Assembly: GCF_016741785.1 (NCBI RefSeq)
Contig: NZ_JAERRL010000008.1
Coordinates: 62,001 to 126,000 of the forward strand
Length of the DNA: 64,000 nt
Direction: 5' to 3'
From: Streptomyces sp. 7-21
Lineage (GTDB): Bacteria > Actinomycetota > Actinomycetes > Streptomycetales > Streptomycetaceae
The first letter of the stretch is position 1; the number at the start of each line of letters is the position of its first letter. Positions 7,057-13,397 of the stretch are shown here, piece after piece. The position numbers were made by a program, and so were the translations under genes. The notes beneath the pieces were generated by a model. The model did no database searches and was not told the DNA's origin. It saw only the letters and a program-made list of their open reading frames with translations.

Positions 7057-8188
7057 AGAGGACGATGAGTCCCGCCACGCGGGCGTGACGCGCATGCTCG
7101 ACTTCTACCTGGCGACCACGCGCAGGGTGTACGCGCTACAGCGCCCAGGAGACAAACTCGTGGAGCACGTCCATGAGCCGGAGACTTCGGGGCTCGACTT
7201 CATGGCACGCTCGGAGGCCGTCGACTGGCTTCTCGCGGAGGGTGCCACACTATTGCAGTCCCTCCGAACGGTGACCGATGAACAGCACCTGTCCTTAGCC
7301 GCCGACATCGTCATGCTGTCCCGAGACCTCACGGAGTCGGGAGAGTACTCAGCGCCCTTCGCCGAAGTATGCAATGCCCTGCTCAACAGGTGCGTCACCG
7401 TCAATCACAGGTACGCACAGGGGCGGATACGCATCGCTAAGGCTCAGGCGGATTACTTGGCAGGGCGGCTGGAATCCTGCTACGCCAACGCACAGCAAGC
7501 TATGTGTCTGCCAGGGGCGGTCACCGACCCGGTCATCGCGGCGCACGGCGCGAACCTTGCAGGCCTATCGGCCCTTCACTGGGGATTGCACGCGACAGCA
7601 GAAGAGTACTTGACCAGGTCACTGCACGCTTACCGAGACGACTCCAATGCCTCGGGCGAGGCAAGTATCCTCGCCTGTCTTTCACAGCTCAGCCTGGAAA
7701 CGCACCGCACAAAGGCCGGCGTCCGCCTTGCCCAGGAATGTTGCGACATATTGCAGCTGGTTGGATCGTCTTTGCGCCTCGCCAGTGGCCAGTACGCCCT
7801 GGCACGTGCCCTCATCGCGGACGGCCAGTACAGCGCTGCCGTGACCTTGCTCGTCGAGACGCTCGGACGGTTCCGGGCCCACCGTCAGCGCCTGTGGGAG
7901 GGTATGACCCTCTTTCGGCTCGCGGAGGCACATATGGCCCTCGAACATCCTCGGGAAGCCGTGGAGCTCGCGGAACGGGCGCTGGATTACGTGCGCAATG
8001 TCGCCGGTCCCTGGCGCCGGGCGCAGATCCTCAAGCTGCTGGGGCTCGCTTTGGCCGCCACTGGCGAGCACGACCGCGCCCGCGCCTCCTGGCAGCAGGC
8101 GCTTGTCATGTTCGAGGGACACAGCGAAGCCGAGGCAGAGGAGATCAGGACTCTGCTCGCCAACGCACAGACCGGGCAATCCTGCTGA
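6206..8188 (+). CDS. NB-ARC/TPR part of the second AfsR-type regulator, lacking its DNA-binding domain in frame
   Basis: A 660-residue open frame begins with GTG inside the P-loop (VGKTTLAVQ) and contains the complete NB-ARC core and a TPR sensor region. Residues 1-283 are identical to AfsR over the repeat. After that the TPR part is homologous but diverged: MLDFYLATTRRVYALQRPGDK against LLDFYLATAASVYALQRPGDR, and RQRLWEGMTLFRLAEAHMAL against RQRVWEGLTLFRLAETHLAM. GTG 6206 has no ribosome binding site and cuts the first glycines of the P-loop, so it is unlikely to be a natural start. The gene probably began as a full SARP-NB-ARC-TPR protein starting at 5743 and is now split. If expressed it would be an AfsR-like receptor without DNA binding. 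Confidence 0.75.
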   Translation: MGKTTLAVQVAHAAREHFPDGQLYVDLQGAGPAPADPEAVLGSFLRALGTPDDAIPEGVEERAGLYRSLLDGRRVLTLLDNARDAAQVRPLLPGTSGCATLITSRHRMVDLAGAHLVDLDVMSPEEALTLFTRIVGEERVHAESDAAMDVVAACGFLPLAIRIAASRLASRRTWTVSTLARKLSDERRRLDELQAGDQAVKATFELGYSQLTPTQARAFRLLGLAEGPDISLHAAAALLDQDPDTTEDILESLVDASLVESAAPHRYRLHDLVRLFARDCAEREEDDESRHAGVTRMLDFYLATTRRVYALQRPGDKLVEHVHEPETSGLDFMARSEAVDWLLAEGATLLQSLRTVTDEQHLSLAADIVMLSRDLTESGEYSAPFAEVCNALLNRCVTVNHRYAQGRIRIAKAQADYLAGRLESCYANAQQAMCLPGAVTDPVIAAHGANLAGLSALHWGLHATAEEYLTRSLHAYRDDSNASGEASILACLSQLSLETHRTKAGVRLAQECCDILQLVGSSLRLASGQYALARALIADGQYSAAVTLLVETLGRFRAHRQRLWEGMTLFRLAEAHMALEHPREAVELAERALDYVRNVAGPWRRAQILKLLGLALAATGEHDRARASWQQALVMFEGHSEAEAEEIRTLLANAQTGQSC

Positions 8189-8217
8189 CCACCCGCCTAT
8201 CCAGAACCCACCACTCC

Positions 8218-8250
8218 GTTTATTGGCTGTTTAGCGCGGGGTGCCAGGCT
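8218..8250 (+). promoter_or_regulatory. AfsR/SARP-type operator 3 and -10 box
   Basis: Heptamers GTTTATT (8218-8224) and GTTTAGC (8229-8235) are 11 bp apart, with CAGGCT at 8245-8250 after the same nine-base gap as operators 1 and 2. The site is 30 bases after the paralogue's stop, just as operator 1 is 26 bases after afsR. No recognisable protein gene follows on this strand; the next gene (8716-9906) is convergent. Confidence 0.65.
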
Positions 8251-8715
8251 TCTGCTCGTACCGGCCGCGGCTGGGGGGCAGCGGCCGGTAGTGCAAGGGG
8301 GTGGAGAGGGTCTGTCCGGTGACAGCGGGGGTGTCCCGGGCAGGCCCAGCCCGGTCGGGGGGACCGGTGGGGGGATGAGCCGGTTCGGACGGCGTGGAGG
8401 GGAGGCTGTCCGGACCGGCTTCGTGCTGCCTGGGCGCGGGTTCGTCAGCGATCCTGACGTGGTCACCGCCCGCCCTCGGGCGGGCGTGACGGTGCCCTGT
8501 TCAGGTCTGGCACCCGCTGCTGCGGGAGACCCGGCAGCAAGGCAGCGGGCCGCGGCCGGAGGGCGCGCCCCCCGGCGGTCTGGTCACCGCCGGGGGCGCG
8601 GCGCGGGCCCGCGGTCGCCTCAGCCAGGGCGGCTGCCGGGCCGGCTGGCGCGGCGGTAGCGGTGCGGGGGCATCGGCAGGTTCTCCTTTCCTGGGAGCGG
8701 TCGCCTGCGCGTTGT
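8251..8715 (+). other. Non-coding leader-like interval after operator 3
   Basis: Two hairpins are visible. Arms 8379-8390 and 8408-8419 pair over 12 bp with one G-U pair. A second hairpin at 8462-8490 pairs GTCAC/GTGAC and GCCCGCC/GGCGGGC with one bulged C. CAGCGGGGGTGTCCCGGG near 8323 resembles CAGCACGGGGGTGTCCCACGG after operator 1, so this may be the remains of a second afsS-type transcript whose small gene is lost. A 94-residue frame from ATG 8378 is arginine-rich, has no features, and is probably not a gene. Confidence 0.5.
8462..8490 (+). terminator. Hairpin, possible terminator of the operator 3 transcript
   Basis: GTCAC-C-GCCCGCC pairs with GGCGGGC-GTGAC around a short loop, with one bulged C. 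No T-run follows. It lies about 240 bases after the -10 box of operator 3 and could also serve the convergent MFS gene. Confidence 0.45.
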
Positions 8716-9906
8716 TCAGAGGCGGCGCAGGCCGACGAGGAGGGTGGCGGAGAGCAGGACCAGCAGACCGGCCAGGGTGGCGGTCAGGCCGAAGGAGCCC
8801 GCGCACCAGCCAATGAACACCGGTCCGAGCAGCATGCCGGTGTAGGTCAGGGTGCCGACCTTGGCCAGCGCGTCGGCCGCGCTGTGCTCCCCCTCGCCGT
8901 GTCCGGCGGCACCGAGGGTGATCGGAACCAGCACGGCCATGCCCAGTCCCAGCAGGGAGAAGCCCGCGATGGCCGCTGCGGGGCTGGGGCTGAGGACGAC
9001 GGCCGTCAGTCCCGTGACGGCCACGGCAGCCGACGCGCCGGTGAGGCGGCGGGTGCCGAGCCGCTCCTGGAGGCCGTCGCCGACCAGGCGGACCCCGGCC
9101 TCGAAGGCGCTGAAGCCGAGGTAGCCCAGCGAGGCCGTGGCCAGGGAGGCGCCGAGGTCCTCGTGGAGGTAGATGCCGCCCCAGTTGCCGACCACGCCGC
9201 CGGTGATGAGAACGACGGTGCCGGTCAGGCCGAGCAGCAGCAGCCGGGGCGTCCAGCCGGTCCGCCAGCCGGTGGCGCGCGGCCGCTGGTCCGCCTCGCG
9301 GTCGGCGGCGGCGGGCAGGAGGTGGCGGCCCGCGGCCAGGGCCAGCGGCATCTGCGCGGCGGCGATGAGCGTCAGGTGGGCGGCCCGGGACAGTTCCGCA
9401 TGGTGGGCGGCGGCGCCGAGGCCGGAGCCGAGGGCCGCGCCGATGGACCAGGCGGCGTGACAGCTGTTCATCACCCGCCGCTGCAAGGCTCGTTCCACGG
9501 CGACGGCGTGGGCGTTGATGGAGATGTCCATCAGGCCGTCCACGGCGCCGAAGACGACGAGGACCACGGCGAACGTGACCCGGTCGCCGCAGACCGCGAA
9601 GCCGAGCAGCGACAGCGGCAGCCCCAGCATCGTCAGGCGGACGAGTGTCGCGCTGCCCTGACGGGCGACGAGCCGGCCGGCCCACTGCATGGCGACGACG
9701 CCGGAGAGCACCGGCAGCACCAGGAACGCGCCCAGCTCCCCTTCGGTCAGGCCGAGGTCGCTCTTCAGCGAGGGAATCTGGACGAAGTAGCTGGAGAAGA
9801 CCAGCCCCAGGATGAGAAACGGTACGGGAGCGGCCCAGCGGGCGCGGGCAGCGCGGGCGTCAGGCCGCTCGGCGGCCTTTTGGCCAGGCAGAGTGGATAT
9901 ACCCAC
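8716..9906 (-). CDS. Major facilitator superfamily transporter
   Basis: A 396-residue membrane protein with about twelve hydrophobic segments, such as VPFLILGLVFSSYFVQIPSL near residue 30. The loop AGRLVARQGSATLVRLTML fits the cytoplasmic loop after TM2 in MFS proteins. SLKSDLGLTEGELGAFLVLP is typical of the YbjJ/sugar-efflux branch of the superfamily. Substrate and direction are unknown. It is the last gene of a minus-strand group from 13292, starting about 160 bases after the preceding small ORF, and could export the product of that group. ATG 9906 is the natural start. Confidence 0.88.
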   Translation of the reverse strand: MGISTLPGQKAAERPDARAARARWAAPVPFLILGLVFSSYFVQIPSLKSDLGLTEGELGAFLVLPVLSGVVAMQWAGRLVARQGSATLVRLTMLGLPLSLLGFAVCGDRVTFAVVLVVFGAVDGLMDISINAHAVAVERALQRRVMNSCHAAWSIGAALGSGLGAAAHHAELSRAAHLTLIAAAQMPLALAAGRHLLPAAADREADQRPRATGWRTGWTPRLLLLGLTGTVVLITGGVVGNWGGIYLHEDLGASLATASLGYLGFSAFEAGVRLVGDGLQERLGTRRLTGASAAVAVTGLTAVVLSPSPAAAIAGFSLLGLGMAVLVPITLGAAGHGEGEHSAADALAKVGTLTYTGMLLGPVFIGWCAGSFGLTATLAGLLVLLSATLLVGLRRL

Positions 9907-10067
9907 GAAGTGTGACGTCCTTCGATGTCAGAGAGGTGGAGAAGGGCTGCGGAGTACGTCCGTGTGTCCTCATCTCGGCCTCCTGTCCATCGGGTGTCTG
10001 ACACCAGGGAAGCGGACCGGCGGGGCGCGGGCAACCGTTTTTTCCGGCCGCCGGGCCGCCGGCGGGG

Positions 10068-10250
10068 TCACAGCGTCAGCAGCATGGTGTCCGAGCCGCC
10101 GTTGCGGCCGGAGGTGGTGAAGACCCCGCCTCGGTGTGCAGGACCGCGGCGTGGTTGCCGTCCTCGACGCCGAGGCTGGCGCGCAGCAGGGCGCGGCCGG
10201 TGCCCCCGGCGCCGGCAGGCGGGAAGGACGGCGAGGGTCAGCTCGCTCAC
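10068..10250 (-). pseudogene. Small translationally coupled ORF with two compensating frameshifts
   Basis: GTG 10250 overlaps the stop of the upstream hydrolase gene by GTGA, as at the two junctions before it. The nominal frame gives 60 residues, beginning VSELTLAVLP and ending GGVFTTSGRNGGSDTMLLTL, both with strong third-position GC. The middle third has poor third-position GC in this frame, but almost every third base is G or C in the +1 frame, which reads AGAGGTGRALLRASLGVEDG and then NHAAVLHTEAG. The likely ancestral protein is therefore a mosaic of two frames. Either two small indels have occurred, or the sequence has errors in GC runs. Function unknown. Confidence 0.55.
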
Positions 10251-11293
10251 GCGGCTTCGCTGACCAGCTCGCGCAGCAGCAGGTAGGCGGCGGGCACGAA
10301 ACGGTCGCCGGGCGAGGCGGTGGTCGCGGCCAGGGCGGCGAGCGCGACGCCCGCTTCCGGGCAGAACCCGGCGAAGACGGTGTGGCCGCGGGTGGCGCCG
10401 CAGTGGAAATACGTCTCGCGCCCGGCGACGTCCCGGATGTTCCAGACCAGGGCGAGCCGGTCGCCGCCGCGGCGGGCGAGGCGGGGCCGCAGCGTCTCGC
10501 GGAGCGCGCGGGCCAGCGGCGGCGGCGCGGCGCCGGGGTCGAGGTGGCAGCGCAGGTAGCGCAGCAGGTCGGCGGCGGTGGTGTGGACGCCGCCCGCGGC
10601 GGTGAGGCCGTGGCGGGTCATGGGCGGCACGGGGCGGCCGCGGCGGCTGCCGGTGACCAGGCCGGGCGGTGGCTTGGCGGTGGCGGGCGCAGTGGGGACG
10701 GCGGTGGTGCGGGCCAGGCCGAGCGGGTTGCTGATCCGCTCGGCCAGCAGGGCGGGGTAGCCCTCGGGGTGGCTCTGGCCGGCTGCCCTGGTCAGCAGGT
10801 AGCCGAGGAGGCCGACGCCGAAGTTGGAGTACCGCACGCGCCGCCCGGGGGCGGGGCGGGCGCGGGCGGTGGCGCGGAGCAGGTGTTCCTCGGTGTAGTC
10901 GGCGTAAGGCGTGGTCCACCAGTGCGGCGCGGCCACGGGGTAGAGGTTCGGCGGCAGGCGCGGCAGGCCGGAGGTGTGCGTGGCCAGGTGCAGCAGGCGC
11001 ACGGCTGCCGCGCCGGGGCCGCGGGGGCGGACGCCGGCCGGCAGGTAGCGGGCGGCGGGGTCGTGCGCGCTGGCCTCGCCGCGGTCGGCGGCGGCGGCGA
11101 GCAGCAGCGCGGTGAACGTCTTGCTGACCGAGCCGGCTTCGAAGACGGCGTGGGCCGGACCCGCCACCGCCTCGCGGCCGCTGCCGTCGACGGCCGCCGC
11201 GGCGACGGCGGTGGCGCGGGGCGCGGCCGCCGCCAGGCCGTCGAGGCGGCGGGCCAGGTCTCCGGTGGCCGGCGGTCCGGCGGGACCGGTCAC
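10247..11293 (-). CDS. Serine hydrolase of the beta-lactamase / penicillin-binding fold
   Basis: A 348-residue class C beta-lactamase-like protein. It shows the S-x-x-K nucleophile motif as SVSK (context FEAGSVSKTFTALLLAAAADR), the second motif YSN (VRYSNFGVGLLGYL), and H-C-G in place of KTG/HxG near the C-terminus (YFHCGATRGHTVFAGFCP). No signal peptide is seen, so it is probably cytoplasmic. Such proteins include D-aminopeptidases, esterases and peptidases used in natural-product pathways. GTG 11293 overlaps the stop of the preceding gene by four bases, so translation is coupled to it. Confidence 0.85.
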   Translation of the reverse strand: MTGPAGPPATGDLARRLDGLAAAAPRATAVAAAAVDGSGREAVAGPAHAVFEAGSVSKTFTALLLAAAADRGEASAHDPAARYLPAGVRPRGPGAAAVRLLHLATHTSGLPRLPPNLYPVAAPHWWTTPYADYTEEHLLRATARARPAPGRRVRYSNFGVGLLGYLLTRAAGQSHPEGYPALLAERISNPLGLARTTAVPTAPATAKPPPGLVTGSRRGRPVPPMTRHGLTAAGGVHTTAADLLRYLRCHLDPGAAPPPLARALRETLRPRLARRGGDRLALVWNIRDVAGRETYFHCGATRGHTVFAGFCPEAGVALAALAATTASPGDRFVPAAYLLLRELVSEAA

Positions 11294-12213
11294 GGTGCGC
11301 CGGCGCCGCCGAGCGCGCGGGACAGCGCGATGGTTCCGGCCGCCGCGGCGACCACCGTGGGGTGGTGGTGGTCGTCGAAGAGTTCCTGCGGGTCGTCGGC
11401 GAGCGGCTGGCCGTCGCGCGGCAGCATGCCGTCGGGCAGCTGGGCGGCGGCCAGGTCCTGCCACAGGGCGCGGCCGCAGGCGGGGCGGGTCAGACAGGCG
11501 TCGACAGCGAGGAGTTCGCCCAGCAGGTCCCACTGCTCGACCTCGCGCCACACCTCGGCCCAGACCGGCAGCCAGGCGCGCAGGTAGTCCTCGAGGTCCG
11601 CGGGCAGCTCGCGGCGGGCGCCCCAGTCGGTGACGTGGAAGACGGTGTGGGTGACGTGGTAGGCGGTCATCCAGTCGATGGCCCACGGCTCGGGCGTGGC
11701 GCCCAGCCAGGTCGCGGCGATCAGCGTCTCCCAGTCGGCGGGCGGACCGGTCCCGGCAACCCGGGCGGCGTTGGCGACGGCCAGGCGCCGGTTGGGGACG
11801 ATTTCGGCAACCCGGGCGGCGCGCAGCCGGTGCAGGTGGTCGCAGAGCTGGCGCAGTCCGGCGTGTTCGTATCCGGCGCGGGCGAAGTGGGCGTAGGTCT
11901 CCAGCGGGTCCGACATCAAGGGGTGGCGCAGCTGCCGCTCGTAGAGGAGGTCGCCCTGGTGGAACTCGTCCCAGGCGTGGTCCAGCAGCGTGCGCGCGGC
12001 CTCGGCCTCGCGCGGGCCCGCGACGCCCTCGCGCAGGGCGAGCGAGGCGGCGAGCGCGGTCTCGCCCAGCGGTTTGTAGGCGGAGTCGGGCTCGGCGTCC
12101 TGCGGGGACCAGGTGTCGGGGAGGCCGCCGTAGGTGCGGTTCTCGGCGAGCCACGCCAGGGCGGAGCGCGCCATGTCGTGGCCGATCGCGGCGATGGTGT
12201 CGGTGCGGCTCAC
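11290..12213 (-). CDS. Unknown alpha-helical protein, DUF6895-like
   Basis: A 307-residue soluble protein rich in Trp, His and Ala, with SALAWLAENRTYGGLPDTW near the N-terminus and AYHVTHTVFHVTDWG and FDDHHHPTVVAAAAGTIAL towards the C-terminus. The pattern suggests an alpha/alpha-barrel-like helical fold. It resembles actinobacterial proteins that I recall as DUF6895, but no catalytic role is established. The conserved His residues could bind metal. GTG 12213 overlaps the previous gene's stop and its own stop overlaps the hydrolase start, so three genes are translationally coupled. I cannot name a function. Confidence 0.75.
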   Translation of the reverse strand: MSRTDTIAAIGHDMARSALAWLAENRTYGGLPDTWSPQDAEPDSAYKPLGETALAASLALREGVAGPREAEAARTLLDHAWDEFHQGDLLYERQLRHPLMSDPLETYAHFARAGYEHAGLRQLCDHLHRLRAARVAEIVPNRRLAVANAARVAGTGPPADWETLIAATWLGATPEPWAIDWMTAYHVTHTVFHVTDWGARRELPADLEDYLRAWLPVWAEVWREVEQWDLLGELLAVDACLTRPACGRALWQDLAAAQLPDGMLPRDGQPLADDPQELFDDHHHPTVVAAAAGTIALSRALGGAGAP

Positions 12214-12947
12214 GGGCGGTCACCCGCCAGCAGCCGCTTGCCGATGCGGGCGTCGAGCACGGTGCGGGCCTCGACGCCGCCGACGAGCAGCAGGTGGTCC
12301 AGCAGCGGCGCGGGGTCCAGTGGCGCCTCGCCGGGCGGCAGTCCCCCGGCGCGGAGGAACGCCAGCCAGCGGGCCAGCCGGGCGGCGAGCGGGTAGTCGC
12401 GGCGCATCGCCGCCCAGCAGGCGCCGCGCGCCAGGACCATGGCGTGGCGGCGGGCGGCCTGGTGGACCGGGCCGTCGAGGCCGGGCAGGGCCAGGGCGGC
12501 GAGCTGGGAGAGGGCGACGGACCACTCGCGCCAGTCGGGTCCGCCGGGCTGGTCGGGGTCTGACGCGGGTTCGGGCACGGTCCACTCGGGGCGGGGCGCG
12601 CGGCCCGGGGGGTGCTGCTGGCGGGCGACCGCCTCGGCGGTGGCCCAGTCGTGCCAGGCGAGCACCTCGCCGTTCCCGGCGAGGGGGAAGCAGCGTGCCG
12701 CCTCCGCCATCACGTCGGTGTCCGCTGCCGCCGGCGGCGTTCCCGCCAGGAGCGCAGGAGCCAGCGCATCAGCGCCCAGAACGCGAACAGCGCCCAGCGC
12801 CGCGACCTTGTCCTCAGAAATCTCCACAAAGGGCGCCACCACATGCGCCGTGCCCCTTACGTCGGCCAGTGCTTCCGTCACCCGTCCGGCCAGCGCCGTG
12901 ACCGCCGCCGCGACGTCCTGCCGCACGCTTTCGGTGCTGCTGCCCAT
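12210..12947 (-). CDS. Unknown protein of the precursor-peptide cassette
   Basis: A 245-residue protein, largely helical and Ala-rich, with no signal peptide. Residues such as VVAPFVEISEDKVAALGAVR and LPGLDGPVHQAARRHAMVLA have no motif that I recognise. ATG 12947 is preferred because GGAGAGAGGG lies just upstream; an in-frame start at 12995 lacks such support. It is followed by the DUF6895-like gene with a GTGA overlap, and a 67-residue peptide gene lies 141 bases upstream on the same strand. Its role is probably tied to those partners. Confidence 0.7.
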   Translation of the reverse strand: MGSSTESVRQDVAAAVTALAGRVTEALADVRGTAHVVAPFVEISEDKVAALGAVRVLGADALAPALLAGTPPAAADTDVMAEAARCFPLAGNGEVLAWHDWATAEAVARQQHPPGRAPRPEWTVPEPASDPDQPGGPDWREWSVALSQLAALALPGLDGPVHQAARRHAMVLARGACWAAMRRDYPLAARLARWLAFLRAGGLPPGEAPLDPAPLLDHLLLVGGVEARTVLDARIGKRLLAGDRP

Positions 12948-13088
12948 CCGCCCTCTCTCCTCGGCCTCTCCTCGGCTTCCCGGCTCCGGGCACATCCGTC
13001 ACGGACAGGAGCGCGCGAGCGGCCCGCCGCCCCCCGGCCCTGGTGGCGGGGTCCGGCGTCGCCGCACGCGCGGTCCTCTGGCCGGGAC

Positions 13089-13292
13089 TCACACCTTGCG
13101 GGGAGTCTTCGGCTCCTTGGGTTCCTTCGGCGTCAGCAGCAGGCCGAGCAGCAGCGCGCCGGTCGCCTCGGGCGCGTACAGCGGCGCGTCGCTCACCGGT
13201 GCCTGGCGGTGCGTCACGAGGTCGGCGACGGCGTCACGCATGGCCGGGTCGGCGAGGGGAGTCGTCGTGGGACGGGACAGCTCACTCTTCAT
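13089..13292 (-). CDS. 67-residue peptide, candidate precursor peptide
   Basis: A small protein beginning MKSELSRPTTTPLADPAMRD. A polar, partly helical N-terminal half is followed by a hydrophobic stretch GALLLGLLLTP and a Lys/Pro tail KEPKEPKTPRKV. It starts at ATG 13292 after an AGG-rich leader (AGGACAGAAAGGCC). It is the first gene of a minus-strand group that includes two unknown proteins, a hydrolase and an MFS exporter, a layout often seen for modified peptides. There is no classic leader motif and no known RiPP enzyme in the group, so precursor status is only a possibility; a small structural or regulatory protein is equally open. Confidence 0.6.
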   Translation of the reverse strand: MKSELSRPTTTPLADPAMRDAVADLVTHRQAPVSDAPLYAPEATGALLLGLLLTPKEPKEPKTPRKV

Positions 13293-13397
13293 CGGCTTGG
13301 CCTTTCTGTCCTGCGGATGTGTCCGGACTCCAGGCTAGAACGAGTCAGACAAATCGGACAAATCGGCAAGACGAGTGACTGCCGGCGGCCGCCGCCG

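Noticed and set aside
8291..8659. 122-residue ORF after operator 3 as an AfsS-like gene
   Set aside because: It lacks repeats or a D-(N/S/H)-containing motif, is Arg/Gly-rich and has no homology that I recognise; the region is better described as a structured leader.
10030..10067. TTTTTT near 10040 as a terminator of the minus-strand cassette
   Set aside because: The T-run is on the plus strand, so it would be an A-run in the minus-strand RNA; no plus-strand gene ends there.
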